From Atherix ibis (lineage: Eukaryota; Arthropoda; Insecta; Diptera; Athericidae), in contig OY282605.1 of the NCBI GenBank assembly GCA_958298945.1, positions 36,062,811 through 36,126,810 of the forward strand: 64,000 nucleotides of DNA. The letters are read 5' to 3'. This document shows positions 35,969 through 46,150 of the stretch, piece by piece (positions within the stretch are counted from its first letter, which is position 1; the number at the start of each line of letters is the position of its first letter). The position numbers and the translations under genes were made by a program. Under the pieces are notes generated by a model, which was given only the letters and a program-made list of their open reading frames with translations, was not told where the DNA came from and made no database searches.

Positions 35969-36067
35969 AACTTTTTTTTTGGGGGAATTAGCGTAGGACC
36001 ATGCCTCAGTGGGTTTGAAACCACGACCCCTTGGATGGTAGTCCAGTATGATAACAACTGTGCTACC
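35969..36067 (-). mobile_element. tRNA-derived SINE or tRNA retropseudogene
   Basis: On the minus strand the segment begins GGTAGCACAGTTGTTATCAT, resembling a tRNA 5' arm with an A box (TAGCACAGTTG), and about 40 bases later has GTGGTTTCAAACCCAC, a T-arm-like stem with a degraded B box (consensus GGTTCGANNCC). It ends in an A-run (35971-35980 read as poly(A) on the minus strand). Together these suggest an RNA polymerase III transcript retroposed by a LINE. The D and anticodon arms do not fold cleanly, so it is not a functional tRNA. Confidence 0.45.
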
Positions 36068-36559
36068 TTCTTTCTTTCTTTTTTTTTACCGGGCCATCAG
36101 ATCTCGCCAGACGCTATTGATTCAATAGTCCGCCCATGAACCCCCAGGATGATTAAAATAAAACAAAACCAAAACCCATCTCGCATCCCACCATCTCCAC
36201 CGTACCACGGCACCCTTTTTGAAACAAAAACTCCCAATTCTGCCACCCCCAGGAATGGTCTTACGTAAAATCTGTCCGCTTTTGCCTGCCCAAAGACGCT
36301 CCACATATAATCAAAACTCTATTACATATGCGCCAATTTAATAATCCCCCGAATCGGCCACTTACCCTCATACGTGTATTTTGCCAAAATAGTGTTTGCC
36401 ATCTCCAAGTGTTATATAAATTCCGTTCCTACCCCCAAACAACTTGTACGTATTTTACACCCAAGAAATTTATCTCAAGTACATATATACATTCTAACCC
36501 CTCACAGGCCATTATCGAGATACCCCAAACAAAATTGGTGCCCATCCATGGTTCCTCTC
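36068..36559. other. C-rich non-coding stretch
   Basis: This 0.5-kb piece is noticeably richer in C and less AT-rich than its surroundings and has open frames on both strands (for example 36328-36579 +) without motifs. It may belong to the 3' part of the LINE remnant to its right. Confidence 0.3.
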
Positions 36560-36880
36560 CCTTCAAAACCCCCTTATAACTAACATATACTCCGTAATGT
36601 CGTCATCCGACAACCGAAATGCCAGACCCCTCCATGAATTTAAGAATGTACCTAGATCCCCCAAGATGTTGATATTATTAATTAGCCTCAGTCTGCTAAT
36701 GCCGTGCTGAAAATTATTAATTACCCTCCATCTCCTTATGCCTACACGCAATCATGATGTGCTGGAAATCCTCCAGGACTCCAAACGTATCACATAAATC
36801 GTGACCAAATCGTAAGAATTTCTCTTTTACACATGCTATCGCCAGTACGAATACTGCACATTTTAATCACCGGTCATCTA
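36560..36880 (-). pseudogene. LINE ORF2 C-terminal remnant
   Basis: The minus-strand frame contains GVLEDFQHIMIACRHKEMEGN, like the LINE tail motif CG..EDxxHIxxxCP. The next frame gives NILGDLGTFLNSW. The orientation matches the RNase H piece at 38450-38850, so both probably belong to one element split by the insertions at 36885-38119. Confidence 0.5.
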
Positions 36881-36884
36881 GAGT

Positions 36885-37680
36885 TTAGACCAGGGGTGGC
36901 CAAACTTTTAATTATAACGAGAGACCTCTTAATATCACCACTTTTTAATATTATTTGGCCGGGAAATATTTCTCTCAAAATTTGCATCGTAGCACGATCT
37001 GTGTGTGACGCGGCACCGTATTGTTAGAACCACATGTTCTGTAGGTCTAATTGGTCCAATTCTGGCAGAAGAAAGTTTTCCACCATGTTCCGATAGCGGT
37101 CACCAGTAACTGTTACAGCATTGCCTCCAGCATCCTAGAAGAAATATGGCCCAATGATGTTGCCGGCCCAAATGACGCACCATGCAGTTACTTTACGGGG
37201 GTGTAATGGTCTTTGGTGTAACGGTTGACGGTTTTTACTGCCCTATTAGCGACTATTCTGTTTATTAAGAAAGCCAGCCAAGTCGAAGTGTGCTTCGTCG
37301 GTCATAACAATTGTTTGCCAAAACTGGTAGCCGGCTATACCGAGCAATAAAACTTGAGCACTCCAGTCTCACCGCCGTTCATGGTCATTTGCCTGCAGAT
37401 TTTGTAATCAAATTCAATTAACTTTTGAACGGGTAAAAAAGCAAATCTTTTTTGAGAATTTTTAACAAATATGACGAAGATATTCCCAATTATTATGCTC
37501 GGCGTCAATGAGAGATACCCTGGTCATTCAGAAACACTCTGCCTCACTGCAACAATCTTTGCAGGTTGTACGTTGGCTAAATTGTCACCTAGACTTTGCC
37601 GTATTTCCCAGTGTATGCATATTCTCAAAATTATTTATTACACGCTGAATGGGTTGACTTCCTCGGCATATGATTAACAC
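36885..37680 (-). pseudogene. Family F Tc1-like transposase relic
   Basis: In order on the minus strand: VQPAKIVAVRQSVSE (DNA-binding region), TIVMTDEAHFDLAGFLNKQN (first catalytic Asp), RPLHPRKVTAWCVIWAGNII, GPYFF, AVTVTGDRYRNMVENFLLPE, QNMWF-QYGAASHTDRAT (second block; the Asp is Tyr) and REIFPGQII. The spacing fits a full-length relative of the family F elements elsewhere in this window, but stops and frameshifts abound and no inverted repeats were found. Confidence 0.75.
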
Positions 37681-37747
37681 CAAAAAAATAACGTAATTTG
37701 CTCCGCATATTCACAATTGAACAATTATTTAAATAAAATGTTTCAAT

Positions 37748-38119
37748 AAGCTGTATTCCATTGGGAAAATTTTGCTACTCACGAGTAGTTCTAGCTGTCA
37801 TCATCTACACCACCTCGAACAAATGAGTAGTTCGCATCCGTAGTTACGCCATACAATTTACGGTAGGGTATTTTAGTTCCCGAACTGGAAATAGATGGCT
37901 TAGCGGGTTCGTTGGTTATGTTGAAGAGTCATATTTTTGTCAGTATTGTTTAACATATTTGTGAATAAACTCAGTTTTTATTGTTTATGTGTGAGTAAAC
38001 TCAGTATTGTTGTTGACTATTTTGAGGTTATATTTTACTGCTGTCAGTAAATTTTGCATTTCATTGGGCATCTACTCACAAGTACTTGTGAGTAGCAAAA
38101 TTGGTCCAATGGAATAGCT
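37748..38119. mobile_element. MITE of about 372 bp with 40-bp inverted ends
   Basis: The left end AAGCTGTATTCCATTGG then AATTTTGCTACTCACGAGTA is matched inverted at the right end by AAGCTATTCCATTGG then AATTTTGCTACTCACAAGTA. The right arm includes the perfect palindrome CTACTCACAAGTACTTGTGA and continues. No coding capacity; a non-autonomous element of unknown superfamily. It carries a TAGATGGC motif at 37892. Confidence 0.75.
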
Positions 38120-38449
38120 TTTTGCGGTGTAAGATGCTTCATAATAAATTGTTATCGACCACTCTCTACGACTGTCAAATGCCAACAGACAAATGTCATC
38201 CAAACCAAAATGGCGACCAAAACAAAATCAACATGCAACATAAAAAGCATCCCGTATAACCTACAAGTCGCGCACGCTGTGTGGGACGGGCATCAGAGAT
38301 GTATACATATCAGGCAGACGGGTGACAAGAAATAGTTACCTGGTCCATAAACCATTTATTTACCATAGCCCGGTCTGCTATTAGTCCCATAATGAAAATC
38401 GATTTTTACTGTGGATTACTCGGAGAATTACTTAGTCTTTTTTGGCTGT
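38120..38449. other. Spacer between MITE and LINE remnant
   Basis: Relatively balanced base composition, probably still LINE-derived, but no motif could be read. Confidence 0.3.
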
Positions 38450-38850
38450 GATGCTTTTTAAGGGCTTCTTGGGTGCCGAGAGTGTGCACTCAGCCATGAT
38501 GGTATTCGGATTTGTGAATGCATCTCTGGCAAACCAGTCAGCCTTGGTATTACCCGTTATACTAACATGATTTGGGATCTATTGAATTTGATACGATCTA
38601 AACACCTTTCCACAGATCGTTCACAAAATGTTATTTGCGATGGTATGGCGGTGGTATTTCTCGCTATCCTCAACGATCTTGCATACAACTGTGGATTCCA
38701 TAAGGATGACTACTTTATTAGCCGTGCTGGAACTAGTTAAGCCTATAGCTCCATATCTACTATAGCTGCTAATTCCGCCATTGTAATGGCATGTAACTGT
38801 TGCCTCTATCCTTGAATATTCCAATTTCAAGCACTACGCTATCGGGTCGG
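38450..38850 (-). pseudogene. LINE RNase H remnant
   Basis: The minus-strand translation has NGRPDSVVLEIGI and IQ-IPNHVSITGNTKADWFAR, the latter matching the RNase H block WxPxHxxxxGNxxADxLA. Stops separate the pieces. It is probably the upstream part of the LINE remnant at 36560-36880. Confidence 0.6.
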
Positions 38851-38879
38851 CCATTTTCAAAAAGTTTTGATCTATAATT

Positions 38880-40195
38880 AAACTCGATGTTACATCATTT
38901 TTTTTTTTTTATGTATAATATTTTTTTTATTTTTTATTAATTCTATTTTCATTATAATTATATGATCGCTTATCCGAATCACGGCTAGACGGTTACAAAT
39001 CTTCATGTTCATTACAAAAATTTTATTTATTATATTATTTTTGGTTTCATCGCCATTTTAGTATAAATATACAGTTAATAATAAAATTTTAATTAATTCG
39101 AAAATTAGAATACGAGTTACTTATTTACTTAAATTTTTTTTTACGATATTTCTAATTGTTGTTATTACATCATTTTGAAAATCAATTAATATAAATTTTT
39201 TATTTGATTTATTATATTCGTTATTTTTTTTATCAAATTTTTTATTAAATCTATACATTATTATTTATTAAATACAATACATCATAATATACGCAGATAT
39301 TTGGAGAGAAAAAAAAATATTCTAAATTCATATATATGTGTAAGTAAGTTTGTATTGTATGCGATTTAAGAGTGTCCTTATTTATATGAAAACTATTTTC
39401 ATTTTCATGGGTTTTCTTTTGCAAATTGATTTTGTTAATTTTGTATTAATTTTTGGTCTCGATTTTTTTTTTATTTCAAATATTTGGTCTACTTTTTGTA
39501 TATATTTATTAGATTTGTTTTCTTATAATATATATAGGTATATTTTTTTGATTTTGTGTAAAAATTACAAACATAATTTCTTTAAATAGGGAATAGTTTC
39601 CTGATTTGTTCTATTGTGTCCTATCGTTTATTCCTTTGCATAATATTGAAAAATTTCATTTTAAAAAATATGATTCTTATTTTTCTTTTTATATTATTTT
39701 AAATATTTGTAATACAATATACTATATAGTTTCTATTCAATTCTTTTATTAATTATTAATAATATTTGTAGTAAAAAAAATTTTTAAAAATATTGTTTGG
39801 TTTTGGTATAGTTTAGTAGTTAATTTGATTGGATTTTTTTTTTTGCATACTCGTATTATCTTTTGAATGTTCTCTAATTGATTGCATTTATTTCATACTA
39901 AATTTAAATAATGATTAATTTTAGTATTATTTGAAACTATAGAAATAATTGAGGCAAAATTCAACACAATTTAAATGGAAGCAAATGAATAAAAACGTAT
40001 TGAAATATTTAAAAATATTTTTAAATTGAATGAAGTTTTTTTTGAGAAAAATGCAAAAAAATCTTTAATGGATATTTTGCAATAAAAATAAAGAATTTAA
40101 AGAAAAATACGTAATTTTAAAACTTCTTACTTTCAATCATGATATTCTAATTTTTTTCTATTTTTTTTTTTTTAACAAAAATATAAGTTGTAGTA
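38880..40195. other. Very AT-rich low-complexity DNA
   Basis: T-rich on the + strand with many homopolymer runs. The 79-codon frame 39350-39589 is dominated by F, I and L codons from poly(T) and is judged spurious. This starts the long AT-rich tract that reaches the hzg exon. Confidence 0.5.
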
Positions 40196-41426
40196 AAAAG
40201 AAATCCATTATTTTTGCATTAAATTGAAGGTTTTATTTAGCATAGATCGAATGATACGATTTAGGTCAATTATGCACCGTTTTGTTCGATAAATTGTTGC
40301 CATTTTTGAGGTAATTTCATAATGCCTCTCTTATAGAAACCCTCGTCCCTATTGGCAAAAAACTGGCACAGTCGATTTTCACAATCTTCTCTTGAGGCGA
40401 ATTTTTCACCTGCAAAATCATTCGTCATAGACAGGAAGAGGTGGTAATCACTTGGTGCCAGGTCAGGACTATAAGGTGGATGCATAAGAACATCCCAACC
40501 AAGGTCACGGAACTTCTGGCGAGTCACTATCGATGTATGCGGCCTGGCGTTGTCCTGACGGAACACAATTCCTCTCCTATTGGCCAAAGCTGGCCGCTTC
40601 TGGGCGATTGCTTCTTTCAGTCGGTCCAATTGTATAGTTCCGAATTAACAGTTCGGCCGTAGGGGAGCAGCTCATAGTAGTTGATTCCCTGCCAGTCCCA
40701 CCAAACACACAGCAAAACCTTCCTGACTGTCAATCCTGGCTTGACCACCGTTTGCGCCGGGTGACCGCGATTTAACCACGACCGTTTTCGCTTGACGTTG
40801 TCGTAAGTGACCCACTTTTCATCACCAGTAATCATCCGCTTCAGAAATGGATCGATATTGTGGCGATTCAGCAGCGATTCGCAGATGGAAATTTGGTCCA
40901 TGAGATTTTTTTGCGATAACTCGTGTGGCACCCATACATCGAGCTTCTTTTTGTATCCAGCCTTATTTAAGTGGTTCCAAACGGTTTTTTGTGCAATGTT
41001 TAACTTCTGGGCAATCGAAACAGTGCTTACGTGACGGTCGGACTCGACGATTTCCATTATTTTATCGACATTTTCGACAATTGGCCTTCCTGAGCGTGGT
41101 GCATTTTTGACATCAAAATTACCGGAACGGAATCGACGAAACCAAAATTGCGCGTGATTGGCTGTTACAGTCTCAGGACCATAAACACTATTCACATTTT
41201 CAGCTGCCTGGCTTGCGTTTTCGCCTTTATCGAAGAAAAACTGTAAAATATGGCGTATTTTCTCTTTGTTGGTGTCATCTTTGACGCGTGCTAAAAAAAT
41301 ATTGAGTCAAGTAATCACAAAACTGTTTGAGTAGCTTTTTTAGTACAAAATCTTATATTTCTAACGCCATCTAGTGCAACCCGATCGCACTTTTACAACG
41401 GGAGATACAGACTCCTAAAGCCATCT
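40196..41426 (-). mobile_element. Mariner family B, copy 3
   Basis: The 3' repeat (window left) is AGTTGTAGTAAAAAG after TA, identical to copy 2. The match to copy 1 ends at CCATCT (41426), so about 35 bp of the 5' terminal repeat are missing. The transposase (minus, from about 41275 to 40258) is nearly whole: blocks ITGDEKWVTYDN, RQDNARPHTSIV and SPDLAPSDYHLF give the DD34D triad. Lesions are a one-base loss right after the first ATG, the same 7-nt deletion in LNSELY as copy 2, and a TAA just before the natural end. The Q codon that is TAG in copies 1 and 2 is intact here. Confidence 0.9.
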
Positions 41427-41689
41427 GGTGCCATACCAACTTTCTTTTTTTTAGGAACAAGATAATTTGTTTTATAGATTAAAAATCACGATGTTAAAAT
41501 GGAACATTACTGTTTATTGTCAGTTAAAACCGTAGTCGTGGCAAATATTTACATGAAATAATCTTTAAAAAGCTAATCGCAAGCATTGATTTATCGATTC
41601 AAAGAAAAATTCCATACACCTTTGCAATTTTTCTGTGTTTTTTTGTTGGAAATTTTAAATTTAATTTAATATAATTAAATATGATTCGA

Positions 41690-42042
41690 ATTGTCCGATT
41701 TGGGTCAAATATGCACCATTTTGTTTTATAATTTGTTGCCACTTTAAAGGTAACTTCATAATACGTCTCTCATAGACGCCCTGGTCCCTTATTGATGAGA
41801 AACTCGGCTAAGCGATTTTCACAATATTTTCTTGATGCCAATTTCTTATCACTTAGGATATTTTGCAATTATAAAAAAATATGGTAATCGCTTGGTGCCA
41901 GGTGCCAAGTCCGGACTATAAGGTGGATGCCTGAAAACTTCTTAATTAGTTCGCGTAGTTTCTGGCGAATCTCTATACTTTGGTCGCTTCTGGTCAATTG
42001 CTAGCTTCAAACGGTAGCAATTGACCAGAAGCGACCAAAATA
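41690..42042 (-). pseudogene. Diverged mariner remnant, left half (C-terminal coding part)
   Basis: Minus-strand sequence aligns by eye with the family B transposase C-terminus: the region around 41700-41760 corresponds to KLPxKWQQxIxQNGAYLT, and 41890-41935 to HPPYSPDLxPSDYH. It is clearly more diverged than copies 1-3. It breaks into the fold-back at 41979-42039, next to the family C mariner inserted at 42043. The other half lies at 42919-43300. Confidence 0.75.
41979..42039. repeat. Fold-back in a diverged mariner, 25-bp perfect arms
   Basis: 41979-42003 (starting TTTGGTCGCTTCTGGTCAAT) is followed after 11 bases by its exact reverse complement at 42015-42039. The left arm is ordinary transposase sequence; the right arm is an inverted duplicate of it. 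Confidence 0.92.
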
Positions 42043-42918
42043 GGAGGTCTGTTCAAAAAGTATCACGAACTTTTCATTTCCGCGGGTTACGTATATATTT
42101 GATTTTCGATTTTTTTTGTGGCATTATGTTGGTACTCATGTCTCTCATTTATGAATGTTCAGTTAATTTTTGACATATGCTTTGCTTGCACGTGTTTTGG
42201 CTCGTCTTCGATTTTTGCTCAATTTCGATCAAAAACACCATCGCATTAAAATTACCAAGGAGATGTTGTACTTTGTCCGCAACGATCCAAATTTACTCCC
42301 GAGGGTCATAGCTGGTGACGAATCATGAGTTTATGGTTATGACGTGGAAATCAAAGCTCAATCATCCAATGGAAGCTGCCGCACGAGCAAAGAACGAAAA
42401 AAGCGCCAACTTCGGTCGAATTTAAAGGTTTTGCTTACAGTTTTCTTCGATTGCAGGGGCGTGGTGCATCATGATTTCTTGCCACAGGGGAGAATGGTTA
42501 ATAAGGAATATTACCTGCAAGTTATGCGCAAGTTGCGTGAAGCAATCCGCCAAAAACGCCCTGATTTGGGGAAGAAAAAAAATTAGCTTTTGCCATTTTT
42601 GGTCAAAAACAACACACTAATAATGCCGTATTCTCAAGATCTGCCATCCTGTCTTTTTCTTGTTCCCGAAACTGAAGAGCCCCATGAAAGGACGACGCTA
42701 CGCTACGATTGAGGAGATAGAGACGGCATCGAAGGAGGTGCTGAACAAGATCACAAAAAATGATTTTTTGAAGTGCTTCGAGAATTGGAAAAAAACGTTG
42801 GCAGAAGTTTATAATATCTGGTGGGGATTACTTTGAAGGGGACAAAATAGATATTCATGAATAAATAAATAATTTTTGAAAAAACACAAAATTCGCGATA
42901 CTTTTTGAACAGACCTCG
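42043..42918 (+). mobile_element. Mariner family C, copy 3 (internally deleted), nested in another mariner
   Basis: Begins GGAGGTCTGTTCAAAAAG and ends ACAGACCTCG, with TA on both sides (41-42 and 19-20 of the flanking blocks). It is 876 bp. It retains KAQSSNGSC, RSNLKVLLTVFFDCRGVVHH and KEYYLQVMRKLREAIRQKRPD, but lacks the N-terminus and the HHDNAPAH block through the same two deletions as copy 2 at 18369. It splits a diverged family B-like mariner, so it is younger than that element. Confidence 0.92.
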
Positions 42919-43300
42919 TATACAGAACTCGCCATTGTTGAGAGTAGAGGTTTGAAAGTGTGTCCTGGTTTGGCCACAGTTTGAGCCGCTATACCACCCT
43001 TTGATCACGATCGTTTTCTTCGCAGATGGCAATTCGATGCATCATGTGTTTTTTTGCGTCAAAATCGTGTGACACCCAAACATCGAGCTTCTTTTTCAAT
43101 CCAACTTTATGCAGATGGTTTAAAACTGTTTTGTGGTTAATCTTTAGCTCCTAGGCGATTCTACGACTGCTAACATGCCGGACTACTTATGATCATTTGC
43201 ATGATTTTATCGACATTTCGACGATGAGCTCTACTTTTGCGACGTGTATTTTTAATATCAGAACAGAATCGACGAAACCAAAATTTCGCCTAATATATAA
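42919..43300 (-). pseudogene. Diverged mariner remnant, right half (N-terminal coding part)
   Basis: The minus strand reads from IKNTRRKSRAHRR-like sequence through a degenerate helix-turn-helix to LHKVGLKKKLDVWVSHDF, then MHRIAICEENDRDQRV, aligning with WVPHELSQKNLMDRISICE of family B. It is the continuation of 41690-42042, interrupted by the family C element. Confidence 0.7.
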
Positions 43301-43399
43301 TATGAAAACGACAGAAAGAAAAATCTGTAAATTTGCGTATGTATTTTTTTGAAATAATTAAAAAACAATTTCTGTACAGAGCGCTATCGAGTACTTCTA

Positions 43400-43955
43400 T
43401 AGTCTAAGTCGATGTTTCCACTTGGTGGACTTGACCTGGTTGACTTGAGCTCTTCGTGTTTTCACTGGTGGACTTGACCCGGTTGAAAAATAAATTTATT
43501 TGACATTTTCAAGATGGTGGCAACTGATTTTTATGAGTTAGATCGGTGGTAGAGTCCTGTTTGGAATCGGAACACTGCATACAGCGGCAGCGTATGTATA
43601 TGTCAAGAGTTTTCTATGGTTTATTTACTATTCGAAATTTAGCTGTGGTCCTATAAATTTGTGTTGAAGTTTAAAAAATAAATTAAAAAAGTGAATAATG
43701 GATACGGATAATGAAGATATTGAAAGAGTGACGGTAGCAACTGCTAACACAACACAACCTTCTTGCTCGGCAGCTCGAAAATTATGATATTATTTGACAT
43801 ATATGAAACGATTGTAAGGTAGAACATGGAACGAAACGGTTGAACGCAAAATATTTTTCAAAAGTTTTTGGTTTATTTCCCCCCGACCCGCACTCTTCGT
43901 CTCGCCAACAAAAACGAGGTCAAGTCCACCAATGGAAACAAGCACTAAGATGAGC
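43400..43955. mobile_element. MITE-like element with GGTGGACTTGACCT ends
   Basis: The left end TGTTTCCACTTGGTGGACTTGACCT is echoed inverted at the right as TGTTTCCATTGGTGGACTTGACCT, preceded on each side by related AGTCTAAGTC and ATCTTAGTGC sequence. A second GGTGGACTTGACC copy lies inside the left end (about 43465). No transposase is readable. The length is about 550 bp. Confidence 0.7.
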
Positions 43956-45209
43956 ACAATAAACATATTGCTGGGAGACTGAATGTATATGCAACATTAT
44001 TTTGTGTCTGTGCAACATTTGAGAACATTCGCATCTGATATTGACCAACCAATCAGCTTTTAACGACTAGTATTTTATCAAAAGAAATTGATTATTTTTC
44101 AAAAATATACTATTATTATTATTATTACTGATCTTAATAGAAAAATTCCCACAGGTATTTGTTTTACTTATTACACGTAATAGTTTTCGACATTTATTTT
44201 TCGGTACTTTTATTTTGTTTTAATCCTGTTCATATTAATTTTTTTTATAAATTTTGTTTTTACCAAACTATTATTTTGTTTTTATATCAATGTGTACAAT
44301 CTATGTATATATGTGTATGTACTTATGTATATGTTCTATACAAATCTGTATGTGTGTATATTCATATAAAAGTTAAAAGCATTTCCCTTTATTTATACTT
44401 TTTTCTATTTTATATAGTTTTCTTTTCTTTCTAAATATAATTTATTTCTTATTTGTTTTTATTTTTATGATTAGTATTATTATTATTATAATTATTATTA
44501 TTATTTAGCCAATTTATTATTATAATCCTATCTAATTTTATTCACTCTTTCGACTTTATCTACTATACACCATAATTCATAGTATTTTTATATTTTTTGT
44601 TGATGAATATTTCTTATATTATTATACATTTATGTCTTATTATATTAATCAGATTTTGTTTCTTTTAATTTTATTTAATTTATGATTTATTTATTTTTAG
44701 CTTAATTTATTTTTAATTTTAATATTAATAAAATTTGACAGCCCTGATTTTATAATATTAGTGAACAGTAGTTTATTTATACATTTTGTTATTCCATTAA
44801 AATATATTAGTTGTAGTTTTTTTTTAAATTGTTTTAATTGTTGTTTTTTTCTTTTATATTTCGTTTATATAGACACGTACAAATATATAGTTTTTTTTTC
44901 TTCTGAATTCTTATTGTTACATAACTTTTACTATCATTTAATTAGATTGGTTTACGTTTCTTATTGTATTTTTTTCTTTTGGTATTTTTTTTTATATGTG
45001 ATCTTTTTGTTAAAATTAAGCAAAATTTTTGTTTATTTTTTTTTTTTTAAAGAAATACTAATAAAAATTATTTGGAATTTATTTAGTTTTGTACGTAACT
45101 AATTTAATAGTAAAAAGAAAATTTAAGTTATAAATAGTAAAAAGAAAATTTGTCAATTAAATAAATATTTTTAATATATAAAAAGTTTCACATAAACTTC
45201 TAGTATGTA
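43956..45209. other. T-rich low-complexity DNA
   Basis: Strong T excess on the + strand with ATT runs. The 91- and 113-codon frames (44159-44434 and 44761-45102) consist almost entirely of F, I, L, Y and C from T-rich codons and are judged spurious. Confidence 0.5.
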
Positions 45210-46150
45210 AAGCGTAACCCAAACTATACGCAAGATTTGAATTTTGCGCCATTTGTACGGTAAAGTGTTGCCAACCAGAAAAAAAGACCGCATGACAGCT
45301 GACAGTTCACGATTATTCAAAATGGAGCAATATTTTAAAAATAATTAGGGTTTGGTAGCTACAGTTTGCAATTTTCGTAAAAAATATGGTGGGACTAGTG
45401 ATTTAATTTTATTAACTATGAAGAGATTAATTAAAAAATTTAAGGAGACTGGACCAATTAGTGATCTTAAACGCTATGGAACGTCCTTCAACAACTCGTT
45501 CGACACAAAACATCGAAGCAGTTCATTGTTGAGGAATATTTTAAAAATAATAAAGGTTTGGCAGCTACAGTTCGAACAAAAATCATCTTTAGCAATGAGG
45601 CACATTTTCATCTTGAAGGATTAGTTAATCGACAAAATTGTGGCATTTGGGGTTCATTGTTGAGGAATATTTTAAAAATAATAAAGGTTTGGCAGCTACA
45701 GTTCGAACAAAAATCATCTTCAGTGATGAGACTCATTTTCATCTTGATGGCTTGGTTAATCGACAAAATTGTGGCATTTGGGGTTCATTGTTGAGGAAAA
45801 TTTTAAAAATAATAAAGGTTTGGCAGCTACAGTTCGAACAAAAATCATCTTCAGCGATGAGACTCATTTTCATCTTGATGGCTTGGTTAATCGACAAAAT
45901 TGTGGCATTTAGGGTTCAGAAAATCCACGAGTGATTGTTGATAAACAAATGCATCTACAACGCGTTATTCAAACCATTCTTCTTCGAAAATTGCAGCTGG
46001 TCAGGCAATAACAGTAAATGGTGCTAACTATCGCGACATGATAACCACCCAGTTTTTCGTGCCTAAATTGCAAGATATGGATGTGGACAACGTGGTGCCA
46101 CAAGCCATACAGCCCGAGAAAAAATCACTTTCTTCGTGAAATTTGGGAAA
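45210..46150 (+). pseudogene. Family F Tc1-like transposase relic with internal triplication
   Basis: The 5' part (45210-45330) aligns with 58580-58680, the same element elsewhere. Then comes EQYFKNN-GLVATVCNFRKKYGG and SDLILLTMKRLIKKFKETGPI (DNA-binding region), the 131-bp triplication, SENPRVIVDKQMHLQRV, and VNGANYRDMITTQFFVPKLQDMDVDN. The middle of the protein (second helix-turn-helix up to the first catalytic Asp) is missing, replaced by the fusion seen in the tandem repeat. Non-functional. Confidence 0.8.
45521..45913 (+). repeat. 131-bp tandem repeat, three copies, inside a transposase relic
   Basis: Units start at 45521, 45652 and 45783 (GTTCATTGTTGAGGAA...). Each unit fuses a copy of the N-terminal stretch (EEYFKNNKGLAATVR) directly to the first catalytic stretch (TKIIFSDETHFHLDGLVNRQ). 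Units differ at only a few bases. 131 is not divisible by three, so the frame changes at each junction. The GGTTCA at the junction matches the natural downstream sequence GGGTTCAGAAAATCC. Confidence 0.95.

Noticed and set aside
35969..36067. Functional tRNA gene
   Set aside because: The B box is degraded (GGTTTCAAACC), the D and anticodon arms do not fold cleanly, and there is an A-tail; a SINE or retropseudogene fits better.
44159..45102. Two hydrophobic open frames (91 and 113 codons) resembling membrane proteins
   Set aside because: Composed almost wholly of F, I, L, Y and C codons produced by T-rich low-complexity DNA; no stop-poor bias beyond composition and no conserved motif.
45521..45913. 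Three regular repeats considered as a CRISPR-like array
   Set aside because: The units are contiguous 131-bp tandem copies of transposase-coding DNA without unique spacers, in a eukaryotic context.
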